DNA of 64,000 bases from assembly GCF_015476545.1 (NCBI RefSeq), contig NZ_JADMKV010000004.1, positions 62,001 through 126,000 on the forward strand, given 5' to 3'. This DNA is from Methylobacter sp. BlB1 (lineage in GTDB: Bacteria; Pseudomonadota; Gammaproteobacteria; Methylococcales; Methylomonadaceae). Under the pieces are notes generated by a model. The model ran no database searches, was not told the origin of the DNA, and was given only the letters and a program-made list of their open reading frames with translations. The translations under genes were made by a program, and so were the position numbers. This document shows, piece by piece, positions 17,993 through 28,061 of the stretch; position 1 is the stretch's first letter; each line of letters starts with the position of its first letter.

Positions 17993-18796
17993 ATGACTCA
18001 TACCCCTGATCGCCTGTCGATACTGCAAATATCTGATTCGCACATTCTGCCTAATCCCGGCGAGACACTCTTGGGGATCGATACGGACTATTATTTCCGG
18101 GCTGTTCTTGAGCAGGCTTTTGCATCGGAGCACCGGTTTGATTTGATTCTGTTCACGGGCGACCTGGCCCAGCATCCCGGCCGGTCAAACTATCAACACA
18201 TCCTGAACACGCTTGAAGCGTATAAGACGCCTTGCGTCTGCCTGCCCGGCAATCACGATGACTATGAGTTGATGCAGGAAATACTGAACACGGAGCTGGT
18301 CAATTGCCGCAAGCAGGTTTTTTTAGGCGATTGGCAGATCATCAGTTTGAACAGCCAGGTTCCAGGCACACCCGATGGCTACTTGTCGACCCAGGAACTG
18401 ACATTTCTTGAACACTGCCTTGACACCCACCCGGATAGCTACGCATTGATTGCCATGCATCATCATTGCCTGTCCGTCAACAGTCCCTGGATGGATACCA
18501 TGATGATAGGAAACGCGCAGGAGCTGTTTGCGATAATCGACAAGCATCCGAATGTCAAAGCCGTCACGTTCGGCCATATTCATCAAGCTATAGAGCTTGA
18601 AGCAGGCTCAATTCGCGCATGGGGGTCGCCCTCTACCTGCTTCCAGTTTCAGCCTGCAAGCACACAGCTCGTGGTCGCCGATACGCCACCGGGTTACCGG
18701 TTGATCCAACTGTCTGCTGACGGCCGGCTCGAATCAGAAGTTCATCATTTACCCGAGCCGTTAACCGGGCTGAAAACAGATGCACAGGGCTATTGA
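17993..18796 (+). CDS. cpdA: 3',5'-cyclic-AMP phosphodiesterase
   Basis: This 267-residue calcineurin-type metallophosphoesterase has the metal-binding set ISDSHI (Asp, His), LFTGDLAQ (Asp), LPGNHDD (Asn, His), AMHHHCL (His) and FGHIHQ (His). That pattern and size fit CpdA, which hydrolyses cAMP and so lowers CRP-type signalling. AGGA lies upstream. It follows argA by nine bases and converges on rppH with a seven-base overlap of the ends. Substrate is inferred from family resemblance. Confidence 0.85.
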   Translation: MTHTPDRLSILQISDSHILPNPGETLLGIDTDYYFRAVLEQAFASEHRFDLILFTGDLAQHPGRSNYQHILNTLEAYKTPCVCLPGNHDDYELMQEILNTELVNCRKQVFLGDWQIISLNSQVPGTPDGYLSTQELTFLEHCLDTHPDSYALIAMHHHCLSVNSPWMDTMMIGNAQELFAIIDKHPNVKAVTFGHIHQAIELEAGSIRAWGSPSTCFQFQPASTQLVVADTPPGYRLIQLSADGRLESEVHHLPEPLTGLKTDAQGY

Positions 18797-19332
18797 TGGT
18801 TGGCCCCGTTGTATCTTTTTTCTTTCGATAAATACCCTTCCGCGTTAACCGGCACGGAATCGACAGTCAGCAGCGCGCCCAGTTCGGTCATCGCCTTCTG
18901 ATACACTTTGCGTTTGAAATAGACAACATCCTTCAGCGGTTCCCAATAATCCACCCAGCGCCAGCCATCAAATTCCGGCTTGGCGCAGCGGTCGAAGCGC
19001 ACATTGGATTCCTGCGTTATCAGCCGCAAGATAAACCAGATCTGCTTTTGCCCGATACAGACTGGGAGTGAATTCTTGCGTATATAACGCTCAGGCAATT
19101 GATACCTCAGCCAGTAACGGGTACGCCCAAGCACCTGTACATGTTGTTCCTGTAGCCCCGTTTCTTCCCACAATTCTCGATACATCGCTGTTTCAGGATC
19201 TTCATTCTGATGAATTCCGCCTTGCGGGAACTGCCATGAGTTCACGCCCATCCGTTTTGCCCAAAACACGCGACCCTCGTCATTGCAAAGGATGATGCCG
19301 ACATTGGGCCGATATCCTTTAGAGTCGATCAT
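18790..19332 (-). CDS. rppH: RNA pyrophosphohydrolase
   Basis: RppH removes pyrophosphate from the 5' end of mRNAs and opens them to RNase E. The 180-residue protein starts [17 protein letters not shown] as in E. coli and has the full Nudix box from [14 protein letters not shown] to RELWEETGL, followed by [11 protein letters not shown]. It is divergent from the HAD phosphatase gene, a neighbour pair also seen in pseudomonads. Confidence 0.95.
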   Translation of the reverse strand: MIDSKGYRPNVGIILCNDEGRVFWAKRMGVNSWQFPQGGIHQNEDPETAMYRELWEETGLQEQHVQVLGRTRYWLRYQLPERYIRKNSLPVCIGQKQIWFILRLITQESNVRFDRCAKPEFDGWRWVDYWEPLKDVVYFKRKVYQKAMTELGALLTVDSVPVNAEGYLSKEKRYNGANHQ

Positions 19333-19493
19333 GTTTAAAAACCTATGTCTTGTCCTTTCCTATGTTTAATCTTGCGTGTGGTAGAATTGCAAACTATAGG
19401 TCAGGTAATAAATTAATTGCCTCCATTGTTCCATAAAAAATGTACAGACGCCATAGGGCAATATTTTTTTAATTATTTCAGACAGGTTTACCC

Positions 19494-20180
19494 GTGAGTT
19501 TAGCGATTTTTGATTTAGATAATACTTTGATTGCCGATGACAGTGATTACTTGTGGGGACAGTTTCTTGTCGAACAAGGCATTGTCGATAAAGATCAATA
19601 CGCAAGCGCTAACGCTAAATTCTATGACGATTACAAGCAAGGCACGCTGGATATAGAGGCATTCCTGCGCTTTTCTCTGCGGCCTTTGGCCGATAATCAT
19701 CCCGAACAGCTTTACCAGTGGCGGGCGCAGTTTATCGAAGAAACCATCAAGCCATTGTTATTGAAATCCGCACAAGAGTTGATCGCCAAACACAGGGATC
19801 GGGGCGATACCTTGCTGGTCATTACCGCTACTAACCGTTTCGTTACCGAACCGATAGTCAAACTGTATGGCATTGATAACTTGCTGGCGACTACACCGTC
19901 ATTCACAGAGGGCCGATATACTGGAGATTTTGATGGCATTCCCTGTTTCCAGGAAGGCAAAGTGAAGCTGCTGGAAGCGTGGTTAAAAGACTCGACGGAA
20001 ACCATGCAGGACAGCTGGTTCTACAGCGATTCACACAACGATCTGCCATTGCTTAAGCTGGTCGATAATCCCGTCGCGGTCGACCCGGATGAAAAGCTGC
20101 GCCAGTTCGCGGCAGCGGCCAAATGGCCGATCATTAGCCTAAGAAACGATCAATGCCCGACGCATCACTTCCATAAATAG
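19494..20180 (+). CDS. HAD-IB family phosphatase (SerB-like)
   Basis: This 228-residue haloacid-dehalogenase phosphatase shows motif 1 FDLDNTLI at the N-terminus, motif 2 LLVITATN, and the motif 3/4 region with Lys (EGKVKLL) and YSDSHNDLPLL. The start codon is GTG at 19494. Relatives next to rppH in pseudomonads are annotated as histidinol-phosphatase-like or phosphoserine-phosphatase-like, but the substrate cannot be told from sequence. It could support histidine or serine synthesis. Confidence 0.82.
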   Translation: MSLAIFDLDNTLIADDSDYLWGQFLVEQGIVDKDQYASANAKFYDDYKQGTLDIEAFLRFSLRPLADNHPEQLYQWRAQFIEETIKPLLLKSAQELIAKHRDRGDTLLVITATNRFVTEPIVKLYGIDNLLATTPSFTEGRYTGDFDGIPCFQEGKVKLLEAWLKDSTETMQDSWFYSDSHNDLPLLKLVDNPVAVDPDEKLRQFAAAAKWPIISLRNDQCPTHHFHK

Positions 20181-20767
20181 CCTGACTGAATAGGCCAAGG
20201 TGTCAGCTGATAGCACTTAAGAAGTTATCCCGCAATGCGCCTTGGTTCTTCCCGGCCAAAAACGCATACAATCCGACGAAGTTGAAAGCGGGCTGAGCCC
20301 AAAGCATTTAACCGCAGATTTCCTAATCAAACGCATCCAGGTAGCGAGCCACTATCTGGACTTACATATTTCACTCTTCTGCTACCGGCCATTTTAAAAG
20401 TGTGGTGGCGATTAAAATCGCCCCACAGGCTTGCGTAAGTCCTGACTGTTAGTCAGAAATCACGGATAGAAAAGTATCCGTTAACTGTCGGAATCTCATT
20501 CCCAGATCAGTAGCATGTATAACGTTTGAGCCTGCTTTCTGCTGCTTGCTGGCACTCTCACGGCACCAGTTCGGCAATCCGTATTGTTGATGCTGACAAT
20601 ACCCAACGCTTGTGATAACTTTAAAGTCAACTCATAAATTTTGTTAGATTCATAAAAAATGACATTATCGCAGATAATGAGTTATTCAACTGCTGAAACT
20701 GTTGAACTTTCATCATATTTAACAATCAGAGCCCCATACTCATCAAATATTAGATAAGAGGGAAAAT
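20181..20767. other. 587-bp non-coding stretch upstream of the cyclase-like gene
   Basis: No open frame here reads as a protein. It contains a small inverted repeat CTGACT-GTT-AGTCAG near 20446-20460 and a 17-bp palindrome close to the next gene. The long leader may hold a regulatory RNA or promoter region for the gene at 20768, or simply be a gene remnant too decayed to read. Confidence 0.4.
20663..20679. promoter_or_regulatory. 17-bp palindrome, possible operator
   Basis: CATTATC (20663-20669) and GATAATG (20673-20679) form a perfect inverted repeat around GCA, 89 bp before the cyclase-like gene, the size and symmetry of a dimeric-regulator site. The regulator is unknown. Confidence 0.4.
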
Positions 20768-21733
20768 ATGAACTTCACGTCAATAAAGGATTTTAAAATA
20801 TTTATCATCATGCTCGTTGTTTTAGCCTTGCCGGCTACATTAACGATGTTGACTGTCAAAAAAGCTCAAGAAGTCATTGCTCCTGTTGCCGGCATTTCTC
20901 CATTGGGATATACCTGGAGCTTACTGCTTTTCATTGTCCCGGCATTAACGATCATCACTTGGCTTCATGTCAGCCACAACGAAAAATTAATCCGTAAGTC
21001 TTTCTGGCTGGCCTTAATCATGCTTGTACCTCTGGGTTTTATCCTGGATATTTTTTTTGGTCTTAGCTTTTTTACTTTTGCAAACCATGAAGCCACACTT
21101 CAGGTATATCTGCCTGGCTTTGACTTCGATCGGATGATGTGGCGCCTGGCATTGCCGATCGAGGAATTTGTTTTTTACCTCTCCGGATTTGTCACGGTTC
21201 TACTGGTTTATATCTGGTGCGATGAATACTGGCTTGCCGCTTACAATGTGCCTGATTATTCTGCGGAGACTAAAGAGATAGAAAAAATCGTATTTTTTCA
21301 TCCGAAATCCCTTGCTTGGGGGCTGATATTGATTCTCTGCGGCTTTATTTATAAGAATTTTTTTACTCATCACTATCAAGGCGGATTTCCGGGCTATTTT
21401 ACCTTTCTTACAGTCGCCAGCTTTATCCCTTCCGCGGCTTTCTTTAAGACGACTTACCGATTTATCAATTGGCGCGCTTTCAGTTCTACATTCTTTTTTA
21501 TTTTATTGATCAGCCTGATATGGGAAGCGACTCTCGCCTCGCCATATCAATGGTGGGGATACAACCATGATCAAATGCTGGGCTTAACAGTCAGTGCCTG
21601 GGCCTCGCTGCCCGTTGAAGCCGTATTGGTATGGATGGCCGTTACATTTACGACGGTCATTGTCTATGAAGCTATTAAAATCTGGCTGTCTTCCGGCAAA
21701 CGCCTTAAGAAAGCTTTCTTGGGAACAGATTGA
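20768..21733 (+). CDS. Lycopene-cyclase-domain integral membrane protein
   Basis: The 321-residue protein has roughly eight membrane helices and two similar halves. The first carries LPIEEFVFY (Pro130-Glu133) and the second LPVEAVLVW (Pro282-Glu284); PxE(E) motifs of this kind mark the heterodimeric CrtYc/CrtYd and fungal CarRA type of carotenoid cyclase. Here the two subunits would be fused in one chain. GAGGGA precedes the ATG. No phytoene desaturase or synthase gene is in the window, so the substrate (a C40 or C30 carotenoid, or something else) is open. It stands alone and converges on the TonB receptor gene. The cyclase call comes from motifs and topology only. Confidence 0.6.
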   Translation: MNFTSIKDFKIFIIMLVVLALPATLTMLTVKKAQEVIAPVAGISPLGYTWSLLLFIVPALTIITWLHVSHNEKLIRKSFWLALIMLVPLGFILDIFFGLSFFTFANHEATLQVYLPGFDFDRMMWRLALPIEEFVFYLSGFVTVLLVYIWCDEYWLAAYNVPDYSAETKEIEKIVFFHPKSLAWGLILILCGFIYKNFFTHHYQGGFPGYFTFLTVASFIPSAAFFKTTYRFINWRAFSSTFFFILLISLIWEATLASPYQWWGYNHDQMLGLTVSAWASLPVEAVLVWMAVTFTTVIVYEAIKIWLSSGKRLKKAFLGTD

Positions 21734-21802
21734 CATTCACTTACATCGCGGCCAATAAGGCGGGCAACAACAATCTTGAACTAAGACAGATAAGCCTGAC
21801 TT

Positions 21803-23863
21803 TCAAAAGTCCAGGCTTATCTGTCCAAATATGCTGCGCTGTACTTCTATAACAGGCATATTCCTTATCAAGGCTTTGAATTCGGCATGACTGCTGTCCA
21901 ACAGATTTCTGCCGGAAATGGATAATTCGATATTTTTCACAGGCTTCCATCCCAAGCGCACATCCATTTCCAGATAGCTGGCGATTCCCCGCTCAGGGTA
22001 ATAGTCTCTATAGCGCAACTTGTCCACATACCGTAAAAAGGCATCCAATTGTACATTGTGCGGCAGGTCCATCGAGGATCTGAAATTGAATTGATGATGG
22101 GGTGATTGTCCTTCCTCGACATCATTGAACAGCGAAGCGGAATCAGTATGAAGCTGAATTTGCAGATAAGAGTAGTTTGCCTGCAGACGCCACCACTTTA
22201 ACGCCTGCCATTGCGCTGCCGTCTCCAAACCGTAAGTTTCGCTACGGGCATTATTTCCATAAGTAACAGGATAAACTTTATGGGATATACCATTAGTCGT
22301 GTCATCAAAAGGCATTCCGGCTTCAACACTCCTCAGTTTGTCATACACATTGTAAAAAGCCGTGATGTCGATGGATATATTCTCTTTGGGTGCTATTCGA
22401 TAGCCTAATTCGTAAGCAATCAGTTCTTCCGAATCAAAATTCCGATTACCTCGAAAGGCACTAAAGTCATTAGCACTTAACTGGCTGAAATAGAGCAAGT
22501 TTGTATCCTGATCTAAACGATTGGGCGTCCGCACTGCACGAGACACCGCCGCCCATAATGCCTGTTTGTTATCGGGCGTATAGATGAAGCGGGCATTGGG
22601 CTGAATTTGAAAGCCGCTAAAATCATTATGTTCAAATTTTGAGCCAAACAGGAACTTTAGTGTATCTGGGACCAGCGTCACCTGATCCTGTATAAATGCG
22701 CTATATAGCAGATAATCGCGGCTTGCAGGCGCAAATGAAAAATTGACGGCATTGTCCTGATCGTCCTCTATATACCGGAATCCCAGCCCCCAGGTCACTT
22801 CCTGCCGGGTGCCAAGCTGGAAATAATGCTGCAGATCGGCATCGTATGTGTTTATAACGGCTTCCGATGCATCGTTAAATGCGGAATAAGTAGTCCTATC
22901 CTGAGTCCGGTCAAAGTAGAGCTGTAGCGACAAATCCGATGTATCGGAAAACCGGTGCCGCCATCGGCTCAAAATATTGCCGCCGGAAAAATCTTCACCT
23001 ACATTGCTCCGAGAAGTAAAAGGAGCTACCGGTGCTGTAGCGTCCCTCAAGCTGCCGCCGTTGCCTTTGTACAGATCGCCTTGCAAGGTCAGTGAATCAT
23101 GCGGCGTCAAATCGCCATCGATTCTGAAGCCCCCCTGAAACTTTTCCCAATTGTCATTAGGGTTGCCGCCGCCTTCAAATTTTAAGTTATCCCTAGCGTT
23201 ATATTTCATATAAGTCCGGTAATGCAGATTATCCGCCAGTTTTCCGCTGTAGCGGACAGAGCCTAGGCCTTTATCCTCACTGCCTCCTCCGGCTGTTACC
23301 GATAAGCCTTGATAAGTATTGGCTGCATTTCTGGTGATCACATTGATAACGCCGTTTACGGCATTGGCGCCCCACATGGCTGCACCCGGCCCCCTGATGA
23401 CTTCAATCCTTTCTACATCTTCAAGCAGCACATCTTTTGTCCGCCAAAGCGTTCCCGAAAAGGTAGGATGATAAACCGTTCTGCCGTCGATCATCACCAG
23501 CAACTTGTTTGCATTCTCTCCGTTAAATCCCCGCGCTGTAATTGCCCAGGTATTCGCATTCACTTGGGCGACCTGAAGCCCTGGAGCCATGCGCAAAGCG
23601 TCGGGAATGGAAGTAACGCCGGAGCGGCGTATATCGTCATTGCTGATAACGAATACAGCGGCGGATGTTTGCAAAACTTTTTGTTCTCGCCGGGATGCGG
23701 AAAAGATGACCGATTCCTCCTGAAGCCAGCCTAACTCTTCATCTAACGAAGCTTCTATGTTTTCTTTTGACATCATCGGAGGCGCAGCGGCAGATGCGAG
23801 AGATATGTGAAACATTGAAACCACGCACACGAACAGAATAAGAAATTCTTTTCTCATAGCCAT
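21803..23863 (-). CDS. TonB-dependent outer-membrane receptor
   Basis: The 686-residue protein has a signal peptide (cleavage near SLASA-AA), a possible TonB box in EESVIFSAS, a plug domain (about 50-165; RRSGVTSIPDALRMAPG, IRGPGAAMWGANAVNGVINVITR) and a C-terminal beta-barrel ending in phenylalanine (ISLDF). It imports a ligand too large for porins. It resembles the vitamin B12 / siderophore receptor family, but no ligand can be read from sequence. It is the last gene of a four-gene minus-strand set with two periplasmic binding proteins and a hybrid kinase, 81 bp after the kinase. The ATG at 23857 (MRKEF) is an alternative start. Confidence 0.9.
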   Translation of the reverse strand: MAMRKEFLILFVCVVSMFHISLASAAAPPMMSKENIEASLDEELGWLQEESVIFSASRREQKVLQTSAAVFVISNDDIRRSGVTSIPDALRMAPGLQVAQVNANTWAITARGFNGENANKLLVMIDGRTVYHPTFSGTLWRTKDVLLEDVERIEVIRGPGAAMWGANAVNGVINVITRNAANTYQGLSVTAGGGSEDKGLGSVRYSGKLADNLHYRTYMKYNARDNLKFEGGGNPNDNWEKFQGGFRIDGDLTPHDSLTLQGDLYKGNGGSLRDATAPVAPFTSRSNVGEDFSGGNILSRWRHRFSDTSDLSLQLYFDRTQDRTTYSAFNDASEAVINTYDADLQHYFQLGTRQEVTWGLGFRYIEDDQDNAVNFSFAPASRDYLLYSAFIQDQVTLVPDTLKFLFGSKFEHNDFSGFQIQPNARFIYTPDNKQALWAAVSRAVRTPNRLDQDTNLLYFSQLSANDFSAFRGNRNFDSEELIAYELGYRIAPKENISIDITAFYNVYDKLRSVEAGMPFDDTTNGISHKVYPVTYGNNARSETYGLETAAQWQALKWWRLQANYSYLQIQLHTDSASLFNDVEEGQSPHHQFNFRSSMDLPHNVQLDAFLRYVDKLRYRDYYPERGIASYLEMDVRLGWKPVKNIELSISGRNLLDSSHAEFKALIRNMPVIEVQRSIFGQISLDF

Positions 23864-23944
23864 GCGAATTACGAATGCTTCATTAAAGGGAAATATCGCC
23901 GTTGCTCCGGTTCAGGAATAAGGAGCAGAGGTTTATTGCACATC

Positions 23945-26900
23945 TCATAGCGCATCTTTAATTCCAGTCAATTTTGCACCAACCTGATTCCGGCCGTTTT
24001 CTTTCGCCATATAAAGCGCAGCATCGGCGGTCTTTATCAGGTCTTCGGGCAATATGTCTGCAACAGGTATTACACTGCTCACGCCAAGACTCAACGTTAT
24101 CCGATCGGCTACTTCGGAATAGGCATGAGGAATATTGGAACTGGCGACATTTTTACGCATGCTTTCAGCCATCTCCACCGCTTCGTCCAGATTCATCTCC
24201 GGTAATACAGCGACAAACTCCTCACCGCCATAACGCGCCACAAAATCAGTAACCCGCTTAAGCGTATGCTTCAGTATGGCGGCAATATTCTCCAGGCAGC
24301 GATCCCCTTCCGCATGGCCGTAGTTATCATTGTAAGCTTTGAAGAAGTCTACATCCATGAAGATGAGAGAGATGGGCGATGCCGAACGCATGGAGCGGCG
24401 CCATTCTCTGGCGAAATACTCATCGAACATGCGGCGATTGGGAATGCCTGTCAATGCGTCCACGCTTGCCAGCTGTTCTAACAAGTCGCGTTGCTTTTTA
24501 AGCGCCAGATGAGTCTGAACCCTGGCCTGAACGACTGATATATTGAACGGTTTGCTGATGTAATCGACGGCTCCCGACTCAAAGCCCGCCATCACTTCGG
24601 AAACTTCGTCGTGGCCCGTAATAAAGATGACCGGAATATTGCGTGTTTTTTCAGTTGTTTTCAGATGTCTGCAAACCTGCCACCCATCCATGTCGGGCAT
24701 TTCAATATCCAGTAAAATCAGATCGGGAGGCTGATCTGACTGAGCTATAGATAAGGCTTTTCTTCCATCTACGGCCGCCACAATATCGTAACGAGACCTC
24801 AGGACTTCTCCTAATGTCAGGATATTTACAGGCATATCATCGACAATCAATATCTTTTGTCTGTTATCAGTTTCTGAGGATACAGTCGCTTGCGTTAATT
24901 TCTTATCAAATAAAACCAGCACAATATCCTGTAAGACAGATTGGGCAGCAGCAAAATCAAATTGATTGATCGCCTTCTCAAGTAATCTGAGATTATTACT
25001 ATGCCGTGAATTTTGGATAATCTTTTTCAGTTCTTTAAAATGATAGTCTGCATCCAGACGGCTTCCATTCAAGGCGTCAAATAAATCATTCAATAAAGAT
25101 TCAACCAGCGATAAATCGGGCTCGACAGCATTGTTATTGTAATCCGGCAACTCTGTAGACTCATAAGTTTTCAACCGGGCAACTGACTCAAGCACTCTAT
25201 GTTGAGCCCTGGAAAATTCAATCAATAACCCGGGAACCGATGCTTGCTGCTTTGCGATGGCTGTTTCCAGTGCGTTTGCTCTATCTTTCAATTCAGGCAT
25301 GGCAAGATTGCCCGCAACGCCTTTCAATGAATGCAGTAATGCCAAAGCCGATTCGTTATCGCCTGTTTGCAGAAATGCCTCCAGTCGAGTTGCCGCATCG
25401 CCAAAATCTTCATGAAATTTCAGCAGCAGCTCATGAAATAATTGAGCATTGCCTGCAACGCTCTTCAACCCCAACCGCCAATCGATGCTGGGCAAGTAGG
25501 CCGGTAATGTCTTTGCTTGCGTATCGGCTGTCTCCAAAGTGGAATCCGGCATTTTCCGCATTTCCGGTTTGATTGAATCAAGCAGGTTTGCCACTAACTC
25601 ATCGACATCTATTGGCTTGGCTATATATCCATTCATGCCGATGCTCAAACACTTCTCCTTGACATCGGTCATGGCATGAGCCGTCATGGCAATAATCGGC
25701 AGATCGTCAAACTGTGGCTCGGAACGTATAATGCGTGTCGCCTCATAACCGTCCATCATCGGCATTTGCAAATCCATCAATACCGCATCGAAGCGTTTGG
25801 CTCGTATTTTTTGCACGGCTTCCAGTCCATCTGCAGCAATGTCGATGTCAAAACCTTCCTTTTCCAGTATTTCTTTCGCAACCTGTTGATTAATTTCGTT
25901 ATCTTCTACCAGCAGCAGTTTTTTTCCTTCAGTTTTATATAATTTTTTATCATTCATTGCCGCATCAAGAACGTGCTGGACAGGATTTTCGTCAAAACGA
26001 TTTTGAACGAATACATCAATAACTGCATTAAGCAGCACCGACGGATGCACCGGCTTGATAAGAAACCCGTCCAGGTTGGCGTCATTTGATTGCTGAATGA
26101 TATCCTCTCTGCTATAAGCCGTTATCATGATAATGTAAGGAGTATGAATAATCTTGGGATCATTCTTAATATGGCGTGCCGCTGAAATGCCGTCTATTTT
26201 GGGCAGTTTCCAGTCCATGATGACAAGGCGATAAGGATCTTCAACGGGAGCATTTTCCAGCATCTGAATCGCCTGCTCGCCGGTATTGGCTTGATCCACT
26301 TGAAAAGAAAATGACTCCAGGTAAGAACGTAGAACATTCCGGGATGTCGCATTATCATCCACGACTAATGCCTTCATGCCCTGAAAATCCTCAAGCGAGG
26401 CAATACATCCCTGATCAACTCCCTGGTACTGCTCGAAGGCGGCGGTAAAGGAAAAAATACTGCCTTTTCCCACTTCGCTGGTAACGTTGATGCGCCCTCC
26501 CATCATGTCCACCATCCGCTTGCAGATTGCCAACCCCAGGCCTGTCCCGCCATATTTGCGGGTAGTTGATTTATCGGCTTGGCTGAAAGATTCAAATAAA
26601 CCGCTTATTTGTTCTTTCGTTAAGCCTATGCCGGTATCTTTGACAGAGAACTCAAGCACTACCTGACCATTTCTTTTGACTTGCCGGCCATCGTCTTCAG
26701 CCAATGCAACATTAACGACGATTTCGCCATATTGGGTAAATTTTACTGCATTATTGACCAAGTTAAGCAATACTTGGCCTAGTCTGAGCGGATCACCTAT
26801 CAGATACAAAGGCACATCACGGCCAGTGGTAAAATGTATCTGAAGACCTTTTTCTTCGGCTTTAACACTCATCAAATTGGCAAGATTATTCAGCACGTCA

Positions 26901-28030
26901 TCCAGATTAAACGCGATGGCCTCCAGTTCCAGTTTCCCGGCTTCGATTTTCGAAAAATCCAGGATATCGTTAATGATGCCGAGCAGCGTATGAGAGGAGG
27001 TTTGAACTTTAGTCAGATAATCGCGCTGTTTGGCTGTAACTTCCGTCTGCAGCGCCAACCGGGTCATGCCGATAATGGCATTCATCGGCGTGCGAATCTC
27101 ATGACTCATGATTGACAGAAACTCCGATTTGCTTTTATTAGCAGCAATCGCTTGATCCCGCGCTTCAGCCAGTTCGGAGGTGCGCTCAAAGACTTTCTGC
27201 TCTAACGTCCGGCTGTATTCTTCAAGCTTGTCGTAAGAAACCCTTAGGTTCCTGGCCATTTGTACAAACGCTGTCGTTAAAGCGCCGATTTCACCTTCCG
27301 GGGTTCCTTTGATATAGTCGCTGACCTCAAAATCGCCCCGGGCTAGCTGGTTTGCCAAATGAGTCAATTGCAACAGCGGCCTGGACAGGCGTTCGGATAT
27401 GAATAACACGATACCGGCACCTATCAGAATGAAAGCAATCGTAATCATTAATAGCCGCGTTATCATTACACGAATCTGCTCGGCGCTTTCCTTTCGCGAG
27501 TTAGCGATTTCCTGATTAAGAAGATCCAGTGAAAACCCCAGCCTGAGAACACCCCAAGGTTCCGCACTCACCTGAATCGGCATGATGAATTCCATAACAG
27601 ATTTACCGTTGCTGACATATTCATTAACCGTTGCGGTATTTTGGCTGGCTGCAAACACGTCTTCTTTCTCGGCAAGGATCTCCATTTCAAGCTGTGGTTT
27701 TAAAGTATGAATGTACGCCATGCCGGAGGACTGCATCAGGATTATGTAATAAAGCTCTCCATTCTCCTGCACTGCATTCCTTAACAGATCGGAAACGTGT
27801 GAAAGATTAACCGAAGCGATGCCGTCTTTAACCTGGCCGGATAAGCTGTCGGATAGAATTTGTCCTCTATCTATCAATTTTCCTTTCATCAACGCAATGC
27901 GTTTATCCAGTTCCTTTTCAAACATATCTTTTTGAAACTTGATTTGAACAAAGGTCAACATGGTCAACAAGGCGATAATTAAACCCACCATCGTCACAAG
28001 CAGCTTTTTGTAAATACTCCGTTTAACCAT
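23945..28030 (-). CDS. Hybrid sensor kinase with three receivers, HPt and GGDEF
   Basis: A single 1361-residue protein. Domains: membrane helix (about 10-30), periplasmic sensor (about 31-185), second helix (about 190-212), HAMP, histidine kinase with His310 in MSHEIRTP, ATPase domain (GTGLGLAICKRMVDMMGG), receiver 1 (about 552-670, LVIMDWKLP), receiver 2 (about 700-820, AVLMDLQMP), HPt with His900 (LLHSLKGVAGN), receiver 3 (about 1055-1175, LILLDIEMP) and a C-terminal GGDEF with GGEEF at 1268-1272. RVTD at 1259-1262, five residues before it, is a normal c-di-GMP inhibitory site. It therefore should sense something outside, run a His-Asp-His-Asp relay within one chain, and make cyclic di-GMP. 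It is 31 bp after the ABC_sub_bind gene, which may deliver its ligand. Confidence 0.93.
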   Translation of the reverse strand: MVKRSIYKKLLVTMVGLIIALLTMLTFVQIKFQKDMFEKELDKRIALMKGKLIDRGQILSDSLSGQVKDGIASVNLSHVSDLLRNAVQENGELYYIILMQSSGMAYIHTLKPQLEMEILAEKEDVFAASQNTATVNEYVSNGKSVMEFIMPIQVSAEPWGVLRLGFSLDLLNQEIANSRKESAEQIRVMITRLLMITIAFILIGAGIVLFISERLSRPLLQLTHLANQLARGDFEVSDYIKGTPEGEIGALTTAFVQMARNLRVSYDKLEEYSRTLEQKVFERTSELAEARDQAIAANKSKSEFLSIMSHEIRTPMNAIIGMTRLALQTEVTAKQRDYLTKVQTSSHTLLGIINDILDFSKIEAGKLELEAIAFNLDDVLNNLANLMSVKAEEKGLQIHFTTGRDVPLYLIGDPLRLGQVLLNLVNNAVKFTQYGEIVVNVALAEDDGRQVKRNGQVVLEFSVKDTGIGLTKEQISGLFESFSQADKSTTRKYGGTGLGLAICKRMVDMMGGRINVTSEVGKGSIFSFTAAFEQYQGVDQGCIASLEDFQGMKALVVDDNATSRNVLRSYLESFSFQVDQANTGEQAIQMLENAPVEDPYRLVIMDWKLPKIDGISAARHIKNDPKIIHTPYIIMITAYSREDIIQQSNDANLDGFLIKPVHPSVLLNAVIDVFVQNRFDENPVQHVLDAAMNDKKLYKTEGKKLLLVEDNEINQQVAKEILEKEGFDIDIAADGLEAVQKIRAKRFDAVLMDLQMPMMDGYEATRIIRSEPQFDDLPIIAMTAHAMTDVKEKCLSIGMNGYIAKPIDVDELVANLLDSIKPEMRKMPDSTLETADTQAKTLPAYLPSIDWRLGLKSVAGNAQLFHELLLKFHEDFGDAATRLEAFLQTGDNESALALLHSLKGVAGNLAMPELKDRANALETAIAKQQASVPGLLIEFSRAQHRVLESVARLKTYESTELPDYNNNAVEPDLSLVESLLNDLFDALNGSRLDADYHFKELKKIIQNSRHSNNLRLLEKAINQFDFAAAQSVLQDIVLVLFDKKLTQATVSSETDNRQKILIVDDMPVNILTLGEVLRSRYDIVAAVDGRKALSIAQSDQPPDLILLDIEMPDMDGWQVCRHLKTTEKTRNIPVIFITGHDEVSEVMAGFESGAVDYISKPFNISVVQARVQTHLALKKQRDLLEQLASVDALTGIPNRRMFDEYFAREWRRSMRSASPISLIFMDVDFFKAYNDNYGHAEGDRCLENIAAILKHTLKRVTDFVARYGGEEFVAVLPEMNLDEAVEMAESMRKNVASSNIPHAYSEVADRITLSLGVSSVIPVADILPEDLIKTADAALYMAKENGRNQVGAKLTGIKDAL

Positions 28031-28061
28031 TTGTTCTATTCTCAGGTTGATCTATCAAAGA

